IMG/VR virus record: IMGVR_UViG_3300030104_003287
Coordinates: 1 to 20,731 of that record
DNA length: 20,731 nt
DNA from: a virus
Direction: 5' to 3' (one strand)
The notes beneath the pieces are model-generated. The model was given only the letters and a program-made list of their open reading frames with translations, was not told the origin of the DNA and searched no databases. How positions within the stretch are numbered: the first letter of the stretch is position 1; every line of letters begins with the position of its first letter. The position numbers and the translations under genes were made by a program. Positions 1 to 6,999 of the stretch are shown here, piece after piece.

Positions 1-51
1 GTATAGTCGACGGCCTAGAGACAGTATTCGGAAAACTAGGAGGATATAATT
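1..51 (+). other. Edge of an upstream gene plus strong ribosome binding site
   Basis: The left edge probably holds the last codons of an upstream late gene, but its frame cannot be settled from so little sequence. One frame closes at a TAG at 4-6, one at a TAA at 47-49 and one at a TAA at 69-71. The TAA at 47-49 frame uses CGG and CGA codons that are rare in the rest of the window, so it is the least likely. By analogy with related phages the missing neighbour could be the major capsid protein; that is inference. AGGAGG at 38-43, eight bases before the ATG at 52, is a textbook Shine-Dalgarno site and fixes the next start. Confidence 0.4.
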
Positions 52-606
52 ATGGCAAACACAACGTTTAATGGACCAGTACGTTCGGAAAAAGGTTTCG
101 AAGTAGCAACTAAAAATACGACAACTGGTGCCGTAACAACTAGATATAGTTCACAACATCCAGATATGACAGGATTGTCTGTATCTGATGTAGCAACAGG
201 AGCAACAAAAACTCTTGCAGCTGACACTATAACTTTTATAAATTACACAGGAGCAGCAGCTTGCGCATGTACTTTACCTGCAGCAACAGCCGGAACTGTA
301 GTAGTTTATGCTCAAGCAAAAGACACAACAGGTGGAACTAACACATTATCTTTCGACTGTGCAGGTTCAGATGTTTATAAAACTGGATCTGTAATTGAAA
401 GTAGATCTGGCGCAGAAGTAGCTTTTGATACTTCAGCAGCTAATGAAACTTTGTTAACTTTCACACCAGCTGACGCAGCAACAAACCTTTTTACAACTGG
501 AAGTAAAATTTATTTCGTATGTTATGAAAAAGGAACTTGGGTCATTTCTTATGAAATGGGCGGAGCTGCTGACGCAACAACTGGTGCGTTTGCTTTTGCA
601 TCGTAA
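52..606 (+). CDS. Capsid decoration-like structural protein
   Basis: A 184-aa protein with no signal peptide or membrane segment, rich in Thr, Ala and Gly and alternating in a way typical of beta-structured virion proteins. The start MANTTFNGPVRSEKGF resembles the N-terminus of proteins encoded next to the major capsid gene in many marine phages, where they are assumed to decorate or stabilise the head. The role is inferred from this resemblance and from position. The start at 52 is supported by a perfect AGGAGG eight bases upstream, and such a strong site fits an abundant protein. The gene is followed immediately by a strong hairpin, as abundant head-protein genes often are. It could instead be another head-associated or tail protein; no catalytic motif is visible. 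Confidence 0.6.
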   Translation: MANTTFNGPVRSEKGFEVATKNTTTGAVTTRYSSQHPDMTGLSVSDVATGATKTLAADTITFINYTGAAACACTLPAATAGTVVVYAQAKDTTGGTNTLSFDCAGSDVYKTGSVIESRSGAEVAFDTSAANETLLTFTPADAATNLFTTGSKIYFVCYEKGTWVISYEMGGAADATTGAFAFAS

Positions 607-615
607 TAAATAATT

Positions 616-643
616 TTAAGATGCTCCTCCGGGAGCATCTTAA
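616..643 (+). terminator. Strong hairpin with UNCG tetraloop, probable terminator
   Basis: AAGATGCTCC at 618-627 pairs perfectly with GGAGCATCTT at 632-641 around the loop TCCG at 628-631. Two more T-A pairs extend the stem to 12 bp (616-643). The loop is C(UCCG)G, a member of the exceptionally stable cUNCGg class. Only a short TTAATT stretch follows, not a long U-tract, so termination may be partial, or the element may protect or separate mRNAs. It lies between a head-protein gene and the next gene, a position where T7-like phages carry their late terminator. The next gene's ribosome binding site (AAGGAG, 646-651) begins just past the stem and stays free. Confidence 0.7.
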
Positions 644-657
644 TTAAGGAGAAAAAT

Positions 658-1278
658 ATGACATTAACTTATGTTAACGTAAAAACAATAATGGATGAAA
701 CAGCGTCAAGTACTACATACTTTGCAACAGCGGCTAGACCAAATACTTCTTTCACGATGGCGAACACTGCTTTTGCTTCTACTCACAATGGTGGAGGAGC
801 AGTTATAACTGCAACTACAGCAGGTTCTTCTGATTCTGGAAAAACTGTAACTTTAACAGGTACAGATTTAAATGGTAATGCTCAAACTGAAGTAATTACA
901 CTACCTGGTTCAGCAACAGACACAGCAGGGACTAAATATTTTTTAACTGTCACTGCAGCTGAAATGAGTACTCAACCAGCAGGAAATGTTTCTTTAGGAT
1001 TTAATGCTTCTAGAGGAATGGGAATGTTTGGTGGAAGAACTGCGCTTAAAGGTGTTACATCTTTTAGTGGTGGAACAGCTGGAGATGTGGCTTTTCATAA
1101 TAGTTCAAGTGGTTTACTTTCAAGTGATACTCCATTTATGCAATATAGAACAAACGGAACAGCAGATAATGAAACTCATTTTAATGCACCTGGACTTGGA
1201 GTTTTATGTACAAATGGTTTAGTTGTAACTTACACTTTGGATACTATAGACCAGATGAACGTCTTCTTTAATGGATAG
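658..1278 (+). CDS. Beta-rich head or virion surface protein
   Basis: A 206-aa soluble protein of unknown precise role. Residues about 60-114 contain the pattern GKTVTLTGTDLNGNAQTEVI, then LPGSA, KYFLTVTAAE and GNVSLG. This repeat-like beta module (VTGTD.NG..qtE.i.lP...G.KyF.tVt) is common in phage structural proteins, where it behaves as an accessory or Ig-like domain. The C-terminal third is Gly, Ser and Phe rich and ends in MNVFFNG. The start follows AAGGAG at good spacing, and the gene lies between the hairpin and the adaptor gene, so a head-decoration, stopper or minor tail role fits. I cannot distinguish these from sequence. No enzyme motif is present. Confidence 0.55.
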   Translation: MTLTYVNVKTIMDETASSTTYFATAARPNTSFTMANTAFASTHNGGGAVITATTAGSSDSGKTVTLTGTDLNGNAQTEVITLPGSATDTAGTKYFLTVTAAEMSTQPAGNVSLGFNASRGMGMFGGRTALKGVTSFSGGTAGDVAFHNSSSGLLSSDTPFMQYRTNGTADNETHFNAPGLGVLCTNGLVVTYTLDTIDQMNVFFNG

Positions 1279-1286
1279 GAGTTTAG

Positions 1287-2039
1287 ATGGCAAATACAAC
1301 TTCTGGCTCTTATACATTTGGTAAGACTCTTGCAATTGATGATATAATTTCTGAAGCTTACGAACGAATTGGTTTAGTAGGTTCAGCAGGACATCAGATC
1401 CATAGTGCAAGAAGATCTTTAAACATTTTATTTCAAGAATGGGGAAATAGAGGAATTCATTTTTGGGAAATAGCTCAAACTAATATTGATTTAACTGAAG
1501 GCACTACTGAATATTCTTTTTACAGAGATAGTGCAGATGGCACAAGTTCCACTACAGCACCATCAAATGGTATTTATGGAATAGCTGATATTATGACAGC
1601 TTCTTATAGAACTAATTATAATACTACTACTCAAACAGATTTACCAATGACTAAAATTGCAAGAGACACTTATGCAGCTCTTTCAAATAAATTAACTAAA
1701 AGCACACCAAGTCAATTCTGGGTCCAAAGATTCGTGGATCGTACTACAATTACAATTTATCCAACTGCTAATTCTACAGCAGCAGATAATTATATTAGCA
1801 TTTACTATGTAGCAAGACTTCAAGACGTTGGAGCTTATACAAACGCAGTAGATGCTCCTTATAGATTTATACCTTGTATGGTAGCTGGTTTAGCATTTTA
1901 TTTATCTCAAAAATATGCACCACAAAGAACACAAGAAATGAAATTATTATATGAAGATGAATTAGCAAGAGCTTTAGCGGAGGATGGATCAGCAGCGAGT
2001 ACGTACATTACACCGAAAACTTATTATCCAAATATATAA
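1287..2039 (+). CDS. Head-tail adaptor protein (gp4/gp11-like)
   Basis: A 250-aa protein. After a short Thr/Ser-rich N-terminus, residues about 14-55 read like the helical core of podovirus adaptor proteins: DDIISEAYERIGLVG, then HSARRSLNILFQEWGNRGIHFW. The paired-helix pattern with (R/S)LN.L..EW.N.G is typical of P22 gp4 and T7 gp11-like proteins, which dock twelve copies under the portal and extend the connector. A beta-rich insert follows, then a long C-terminal helical part (LAFYLSQKYAPQRTQEMKLLYEDELARALAED). It is encoded just downstream of the head genes and shares a TAATG stop/start overlap with the next gene. Confidence is good for the adaptor class and lower for the exact family. Confidence 0.7.
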   Translation: MANTTSGSYTFGKTLAIDDIISEAYERIGLVGSAGHQIHSARRSLNILFQEWGNRGIHFWEIAQTNIDLTEGTTEYSFYRDSADGTSSTTAPSNGIYGIADIMTASYRTNYNTTTQTDLPMTKIARDTYAALSNKLTKSTPSQFWVQRFVDRTTITIYPTANSTAADNYISIYYVARLQDVGAYTNAVDAPYRFIPCMVAGLAFYLSQKYAPQRTQEMKLLYEDELARALAEDGSAASTYITPKTYYPNI

Positions 2040-2296
2040 TGACATTATTAACTAGAGGAATGGGAGTTATTAGAAAAGCGCTTTTTAAAAAATCTAAAAA
2101 GTTTCCAGGAAAAAGTTCTGATAAACAATTACAAAAAAAAGTAGATACTCGAATTAGACATGGAAAAAAAGTTCCGGGAGTTAAAGGAAAAATTGGGTCA
2201 GATGATATTAATATTCATTCAAGAATAGGACGTACTCAAAGATATAGAGACATAAAAGCAACTCAATTAAAAGAAACACGTAAAGGTAAAAAATAA
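2039..2296 (+). CDS. Small, very basic protein of unknown function
   Basis: 85 aa dominated by Lys and Arg along its whole length, for example ALFKKSKKFPGKSSDKQLQK and the tail ETRKGKK; predicted charge is strongly positive. I do not recognise a named family. The gene overlaps both neighbours through TAATG junctions (2037-2041 and 2294-2298), so its translation is coupled to the adaptor gene. That makes a structural or assembly role plausible, for example neutralising DNA at the head-tail interface, but this is inference. The coding call rests on the conserved operon architecture, the exact overlaps and the absence of a competing frame. No membrane segment or cysteine pair is visible. Confidence 0.65.
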   Translation: MTLLTRGMGVIRKALFKKSKKFPGKSSDKQLQKKVDTRIRHGKKVPGVKGKIGSDDINIHSRIGRTQRYRDIKATQLKETRKGKK

Positions 2297-3129
2297 TGGG
2301 AAAATTTTCTAAAGGTAGAAATGCTTTAATGATTTCAGACCGTTCTGGTGCAGCATTTCCCTATAGAGAAATGGTTCAAGAATGGAATGGTGCATGGGTA
2401 CACAATTCTGAATACGAACCTAAGCAACCACAAATAGATCCAAGACCGCATGGTGCAGATGCACAAGCTTTACAGCATGCTAAACCTGCAAGAACAGAAT
2501 TTGCAACAGAAGATTTTTTACCAAATAATCCTCTTACAACTACAGCAGCTTCAAAAACTTTAAGTATTTCATTTCCAAGTAATGGTTTTAATGATGGCAC
2601 AACTCATGTAACTTTAAGAGATGTTAAACAACCGGTAGGTGGAGTTGCAGTTGCAACTTTAGAATTAACAACTACATTGAATGGAGCAATTTCTGATTCA
2701 GTTACTTCATTAACATTAGCAGATTCATCTGCTTTTCCAAGTTCAGGATATATTATGATTGAAAAAGTATTAACAGAAAGTGATACAAGCAATCCCCTTC
2801 TTGTTGGAAAATATCAAAATGAAGTAATTCAATACACAGGAAATAATACAGGAACAAATGTTTTATCTGGTTTAACAAGAGGCACAGCGGCACCATATAG
2901 AGGAGAGACACCACCAAGCACAACAGCTAGTTCACATGTTACTGGAGCTAGTGTATTTGGTTCTTATTTAGCAACAGCGGTTGGAACAAGTTATGAACCT
3001 GTAAGTCCACCACAAACAGAAACTCAATATAATTCATTAACAGTACAATTAGTTTCTAACGCAACAAGCACTGACACAGGGGGCGGTTTTAATTGTACAA
3101 TTGGACCCGTTAATGATAGGTATTATTAA
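2296..3129 (+). CDS. Conserved marine-phage virion protein with TRG-type beta domain
   Basis: 277 aa. The N-terminal motif ISDRSGAAFPYREMVQEWNG followed by AWVHNSEYEPKQPQ (residues 13-46) is a signature I recognise from many cyanophage and other marine phage structural genes of unknown function. Residues about 129-221 form a separate beta module with the pattern SSLTLADSSAFPSSGYIMIE ... NEVIQYTG ... LSGLTRGT ... SSHVTGASV, closely related to a segment of the nozzle protein encoded at 11118-13325. The start lies in a TAATG overlap with the basic protein gene, so expression is coupled. The likely job is a tail-tube or head-tail completion component; this is inferred from its position between two adaptor genes. 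Confidence 0.6.
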   Translation: MGKFSKGRNALMISDRSGAAFPYREMVQEWNGAWVHNSEYEPKQPQIDPRPHGADAQALQHAKPARTEFATEDFLPNNPLTTTAASKTLSISFPSNGFNDGTTHVTLRDVKQPVGGVAVATLELTTTLNGAISDSVTSLTLADSSAFPSSGYIMIEKVLTESDTSNPLLVGKYQNEVIQYTGNNTGTNVLSGLTRGTAAPYRGETPPSTTASSHVTGASVFGSYLATAVGTSYEPVSPPQTETQYNSLTVQLVSNATSTDTGGGFNCTIGPVNDRYY

Positions 3130-3131
3130 TT

Positions 3132-3863
3132 ATGGCTGGAATTAGTTACACCACATTAGTTACAATGATCAGGAGCTACACAGAGGTAGACGATACTGTA
3201 TTTACTACAGCTATTTTAGAAAATTTTATTTTAAATGCTCAACATAGAATAAGTGGTGATGTACCAGTTGATTCTGATAGAGTTGAGTATGAAGGAACTT
3301 TAGCAGCAGATGTTAATACTGTTAGAGTACCTACTGGAATGCTTTTTGTAAGAGGAGTTCAAGTTTTTAATTCTACATCTAGTAGAACAGTTCAAAGTAC
3401 TTGGCTTCAAAAAAGAGATAGAACTTTTATAAATGAATATGTGGGAAAATTAACAGGTCCTGAAGGATCTCAAACTGGTCAAGATGTGACTGGATTACCT
3501 AAATATTATGCAATGTTTGGAGGAGCGACTGGAGATGGATCAACTAATTCAGGGAATATAATAATGGCACCCACTCCTGACGCTAATTATTTAATAAATA
3601 TTCATGGAAATGTCACTCCAGATACTTTGGAAACAGGGAATGTTACTAATTATATTAGTGTGAATTACCCTCAATTATTATTATATGCTTGTCTGGTAGA
3701 GGCGTATGGATTTTTAAAAGGTCCAATGGATATGTTGACATTATATGAAAATAAATATAAACAAGAACTAGAAAAATTTGCAAGTGTGCAAATTGGGAGA
3801 CGTAGAAGAGATGATTATACAGATGGCACTGTCCGTATACCAATTGAATCTGCGAATCAGTAA
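3132..3863 (+). CDS. SU10-type adaptor / head-tail connector protein
   Basis: 243 aa matching the adaptor family typified by Escherichia phage SU10. An N-terminal helical segment, SYTTLVTMIRSYTEVDDTVF, is followed by ENFILNAQHRISGDV (residues about 30-44), the usual 'T.I..FI..AE.RI...v' signature. The centre is beta-rich with LPKYYAMFGG, and a C-terminal helical part contains LLLYACLVEAYGFLKGPMDM and a basic GRRRRDD cluster. Such proteins join portal and tail. The gene begins two bases after the upstream stop, with no strong Shine-Dalgarno of its own, which suggests coupling. It is the second adaptor-like protein in the window after the one at 1287-2039, so the connector may have two layers. 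Confidence 0.75.
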   Translation: MAGISYTTLVTMIRSYTEVDDTVFTTAILENFILNAQHRISGDVPVDSDRVEYEGTLAADVNTVRVPTGMLFVRGVQVFNSTSSRTVQSTWLQKRDRTFINEYVGKLTGPEGSQTGQDVTGLPKYYAMFGGATGDGSTNSGNIIMAPTPDANYLINIHGNVTPDTLETGNVTNYISVNYPQLLLYACLVEAYGFLKGPMDMLTLYENKYKQELEKFASVQIGRRRRDDYTDGTVRIPIESANQ

Positions 3864-3876
3864 TTAGGAGATAACT

Positions 3877-4317
3877 ATGGCAATAACATCAGCAATTTGT
3901 AATAGCTTTAAACAAGAAATTTTAGAAGCAGAACACAATTTTACAGCTTCAACTGGAAACACTTTTAACTTAGCTTTATACACTAGCTCTGCAACTTTAG
4001 GAGCATCTACTACAGCTTACGCAAGTACTAACGAAATAACAAATACTTCGGGAACTGCTTATTCAGCTAAAGGAAAAGCTTTAACAAGTGTTACACCAAC
4101 ATTAGATTCATCAACTGCAGTTTGTGATTTTGCAGATGTCTCTTGGACATCAGCTTCTTTCACAGCTAATGGATGTTTGATTTTTAATGATTCACATTCT
4201 ACAGACGCAGCAGTTTGTGCAGTAGCATTTGGTGGTGATAAAACTGTATCAAGCGGAACTTTCACAGTTCAATTTCCAGCAGCAGCAGCAACTACAGCGA
4301 TAATTCGTATAGCATAA
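3877..4317 (+). CDS. Conserved small phage structural protein
   Basis: 146 aa. The N-terminus (MAITSAICNSFKQEILEAEH, then NF, then NTFNLALYTSSATLGAST) belongs to a conserved protein seen beside tail genes in many phages; its function is not established as far as I know. The remainder is Thr/Ala/Ser-rich beta structure with three cysteines in the second half. TTAGGAGAT precedes the ATG and supports the start. The stop codon (4315-4317) lies inside a hairpin that also holds the next gene's ribosome binding site and start codon. This gene's translation may therefore control that of the following repeat protein. A tail-tip or tail-decoration role is inferred from context. Confidence 0.6.
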   Translation: MAITSAICNSFKQEILEAEHNFTASTGNTFNLALYTSSATLGASTTAYASTNEITNTSGTAYSAKGKALTSVTPTLDSSTAVCDFADVSWTSASFTANGCLIFNDSHSTDAAVCAVAFGGDKTVSSGTFTVQFPAAAATTAIIRIA

Positions 4318-4333
4318 GGAGGTAAGTCCTTAT
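4314..4333 (+). promoter_or_regulatory. Hairpin sequestering ribosome binding site and start codon
   Basis: ATAAGGA at 4314-4320 pairs perfectly with TCCTTAT at 4327-4333 around the loop GGTAAG. The stem contains the upstream TAA stop (4315-4317), half of the AAGGAGG Shine-Dalgarno (4317-4322, continuing into the loop) and the first two bases of the ATG at 4332. A ribosome reaching the upstream stop would melt the stem and expose the site, so this reads as a translational-coupling switch. The pairing is seen in the sequence; the regulatory role is inferred. Confidence 0.6.
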
Positions 4334-5696
4334 GGCCTACGTAAGAACATTCACCGTCACGGTCAGTGGTGGTAATTATTTTATTGATAGTGTTCAACAA
4401 CCAACCATAAATATAGCAGAAGGTGGTCTATATAAATTTGACCTTTCTGATAGTTCTAACGAAAACAGAAATTTTAGATTTTCAACAACAAATGGTGGGA
4501 CACATGCAGGTGGTACTATTTATACAACAGGAGTTGATACTTCAGGAACACCCGGAAATTCTGGTGCTTATCTTCAAATTCAAGTAGCAGACGGTGGAGA
4601 ATATCCAGCTGCACCCGATCCTCTTTATTATTTTGATTCATCTCCTGCTAATGAGTCGGGAGGTCAAGTAAATACTCCAACAGCTGCTTCTTATGGAATG
4701 CGTTCATGGGGTGATAATCAATGGGGTAATCAAAACGAAGTTGATGCATCTTTAACTGGTTTAGGTTTAACTTCTTCTATCGGAGAATTATCTGCATTTA
4801 ATGAACAAGGATGGGGTTCTGATGGATGGGGTGAAGAAGGTTGGAATGGTGCAAATACAATAACTCTAACTGGTCTTTCAGCCACTATCTCAGTAGGTGA
4901 TGCTGTTGGTTCAGTAAATCAAGGTTGGGGTAGATCTGAGTGGGGTGAAGAACCTTGGGGAGATAGTGATAACCCAGTAGTAAATATAACAGGATTAGGA
5001 TTAACTTCTTCTATAGGAGAAGTTTCAGCATTTAACGAACAAGGTTGGGGTAGAGACACTTGGGGTGCTGAGAACTGGGGTGAATCAGCAATGACAGTTG
5101 TTGTTGATGTTTCATCTAGCGGAGTAGGAACAACAGCAGTTGGATCTCTTTCTACAACTGAAATGGCTGTTGGATTAAGTGGTCAAAGTGCTACTTCATC
5201 TGTAGGTACTCCAGGATTAGAATTTGGACCAGCAGGTGCATTGTCAGGAGTTTCAGCAACTGCAAGCGTTGGTTCTGTTGACACTGCAATTGTAGTTCCA
5301 TTAAGCGGAATTGGAGCAACAGCTTCAGTAGGTGCTATTACACCAGCTGATGTAATGGGATTAACGGGAGTTTCGTCAACTGTTTCTGTAGGATCTATAA
5401 CAGTTAGTGATGCACAAATATTTAATATAACTGGTGTGGGTGCAACTTCTGCAGTGGGTGCTATTACGCTAGCTGATATGACTGTAGGATTATCTGGTCA
5501 AGCAGCAACTTCTGGAATTGGCTCTATTTCACCAACAGAAATGACTATGGGATTAACTGGTGTTTCTGCTACAATTAGTGTAGGACAGGTTGCTGGTCCA
5601 ATAGCATGGAAAAAAGTAACTCCAACACAAGGTGGTAGTTGGAGCAAAAGAACAGCTACACAAGGGGGTAGTTGGAGTAAAGTTACACCACCATAA
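4332..5696 (+). CDS. Repeat-rich tail/adhesion protein with degenerate cupredoxin-like domain
   Basis: 454 aa with three parts. Residues 1 to about 117 (FTVTVSGGNYFIDSVQQPTI ... YKFDLSDSSNENRNFRFSTT ... GTPGNSGAYLQIQV ... PLYYFDSSPANESGG) match a cupredoxin-like domain common in marine phage and bacterial proteins. In those proteins the last motif normally reads like YYYC..HSGMGG; here the expected Cys, His and Met ligands are absent. Residues about 125-423 hold three Trp/Gly-rich units (GWGRSEWGEEPWG and similar) and about eleven copies of an 'LSGvsATaSVGs' unit. The C-terminus has two copies of TQGGSWSK. Such repeats suit a fibrous virion surface or receptor-contact protein. Translation probably depends on opening the hairpin at its start. 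Confidence 0.65.
   Translation: MAYVRTFTVTVSGGNYFIDSVQQPTINIAEGGLYKFDLSDSSNENRNFRFSTTNGGTHAGGTIYTTGVDTSGTPGNSGAYLQIQVADGGEYPAAPDPLYYFDSSPANESGGQVNTPTAASYGMRSWGDNQWGNQNEVDASLTGLGLTSSIGELSAFNEQGWGSDGWGEEGWNGANTITLTGLSATISVGDAVGSVNQGWGRSEWGEEPWGDSDNPVVNITGLGLTSSIGEVSAFNEQGWGRDTWGAENWGESAMTVVVDVSSSGVGTTAVGSLSTTEMAVGLSGQSATSSVGTPGLEFGPAGALSGVSATASVGSVDTAIVVPLSGIGATASVGAITPADVMGLTGVSSTVSVGSITVSDAQIFNITGVGATSAVGAITLADMTVGLSGQAATSGIGSISPTEMTMGLTGVSATISVGQVAGPIAWKKVTPTQGGSWSKRTATQGGSWSKVTPP
4746..5600 (+). repeat. In-frame protein repeats, including a 60-base near-duplicate
   Basis: About eleven units of a 17-26-residue motif, L(S/T)G(V/L/Q)(S/G)AT.SVG, run through residues 139-423 of the tail/adhesion protein, and the first three alternate with Trp/Gly-rich spacers. 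At DNA level 4758-4817 and 4992-5051 match at 52 of 60 positions by my count, and most differences fall in third codon positions. The duplication is therefore old or maintained by selection on the protein. Confidence 0.75.
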
Positions 5697-5700
5697 TAAA

Positions 5701-5738
5701 TATATAATGTTGACATTGTATATAAAACAAATTAAAAA
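5701..5738 (+). promoter_or_regulatory. Candidate sigma70-like promoter within an inverted repeat
   Basis: The 67-base gap before the tail fibre gene holds a perfect TTGACA (5710-5715) and, 17 bases on, TAAAAA (5733-5738), a 4/6 match to TATAAT. The TTGACA lies at the centre of an inverted repeat: TATATAATGT (5701-5710) against ACATT-G-TATATA (5713-5724) with one bulged base. The repeat could be an operator or an AT-rich coincidence. The motif match is direct; promoter activity is inferred. Confidence 0.35.
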
Positions 5739-5763
5739 TAACGAATTAAGCAGGAGATAAATT

Positions 5764-6987
5764 ATGGCTTCAACATACACACCTTTAGGTGTTGAAAAAA
5801 TGGCAACCGGTGAAAATGCCGGTACATGGGGAACAAAAACCAATACAAACTTAGAAATTATCGAGCAATTCGCTGGTGGTTATACTACTCAAGCGGTATC
5901 TGATTCAGGAGATACAACTCTTTCAGTATCAGACGGCTCAACAGGAGCAACTCTTGCTCATAGAGTAATTGATTTAACAGGAGCACTTACAGGTTCAAGA
6001 AACGTAACTATACCTATTGACGTACAACAAATGTATGTCCTTAAAAATTCTACAACAGGATCTCAAGCTGTTACATTTAAATATGTTAGTGGTACAGGAT
6101 CTAGTGTTTCATTTACAGGTGGTGATACATCTTCTAAAATAGTTTATGGTACAGGGTCAGGATCTAATCCAAACATTGTTGATTTAGGATTTGTTACTAC
6201 TACTGGTACTCAAACTTTAACAAACAAAACTTTAACATCTCCTAAAATAGGAACTTCTATTTTAGATACTAATGGGCTTGAATTAGCTCTTTTAACAGCG
6301 ACAAGTTCTGCAGTTAATGAAATTACATTAGCTAATGCAGCTACTGGTAATAGCCCTATTATTAGTGCAACAGGAGATGATTCAAATGTAGGTATACAAT
6401 TTAAAACAAAAGGAACTGGAGTTATTCAAGCCGAAGACGGTGGTGGAACAGTTGCTGCAGTTAAGATTGCAGGAAAAGAAACTATATGGATTCCTGCGGT
6501 TGCAATGTATCCTGCTACATCAAATGGATGTGGTTCATTAGCTCAAACAGAATTAACAGCACAAAGACCTGAAGTTAAAGCTTTACCTTTTGATGCATCT
6601 TCAGATGAATATGCACAATTTGCGGTAGCTTTTCCAAAATCTTGGAATGAAGGAACAGTAACTTTTCAAAGTTTCTGGTCTTGCACAGGAACTAATACTG
6701 GTACAGTATGCTTTGCACTTCAAGGAGTAGCTGTATCTAGCGATGATACTTTAGATGTTGCTATGGGAACAGCAGTTCCTAACACTGCTTTAGCGGCTTC
6801 TGGTACAGCAAACGATTTAATGGTTAACGCAGAAAGTGGAGCCGTAACAATAGGTGGTTCTCCAGCAGCAGGCGATGAATGTTTCTTTAATATATTTAGA
6901 GACGTATCTGCAGACGATCAAACAGCTGATGCAAGATTGCTAGGGATTAAATTATACTTCACTACGGATGCTGCTAACGACGTTTAA
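5764..6987 (+). CDS. Tail fibre / receptor-binding protein
   Basis: 407 aa. The N-terminus TYTPLGVEKMATGENAGTWG, then TKTNTNLEIIEQ, is a hallmark of tail fibre proteins of marine phages, probably the virion attachment domain. Residues about 148-220 carry the 'QTLTNKTLTSPKIG' element and SSAVNEITLANAATGN plus GIQFKTKGTGVI, typical of beta-solenoid shaft segments. From about 243 (WIPAVAMYP) to the C-terminus is a distinct globular domain containing DEYAQFAVAFPKSWNEGTV and FFNIFRDVSADDQTADARLL, widely shared by otherwise different marine phage fibres and the likely tip. CAGGAGAT ahead of the ATG supports the start. It lies between two other adhesion-type genes. Receptor binding is inferred from family and position. 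Confidence 0.75.
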   Translation: MASTYTPLGVEKMATGENAGTWGTKTNTNLEIIEQFAGGYTTQAVSDSGDTTLSVSDGSTGATLAHRVIDLTGALTGSRNVTIPIDVQQMYVLKNSTTGSQAVTFKYVSGTGSSVSFTGGDTSSKIVYGTGSGSNPNIVDLGFVTTTGTQTLTNKTLTSPKIGTSILDTNGLELALLTATSSAVNEITLANAATGNSPIISATGDDSNVGIQFKTKGTGVIQAEDGGGTVAAVKIAGKETIWIPAVAMYPATSNGCGSLAQTELTAQRPEVKALPFDASSDEYAQFAVAFPKSWNEGTVTFQSFWSCTGTNTGTVCFALQGVAVSSDDTLDVAMGTAVPNTALAASGTANDLMVNAESGAVTIGGSPAAGDECFFNIFRDVSADDQTADARLLGIKLYFTTDAANDV

Positions 6988-6999
6988 TAGGAGTATAGT

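Noticed and set aside
45-50. TATAAT next to the first ribosome binding site
   Set aside because: It lies between the Shine-Dalgarno and the ATG, so it cannot promote that gene.
5553-5843. 96-aa minus-strand ORF across the fibre gene start
   Set aside because: It spans the end of one real gene and the start of the next on the opposite strand, with no motif and no ribosome binding site.
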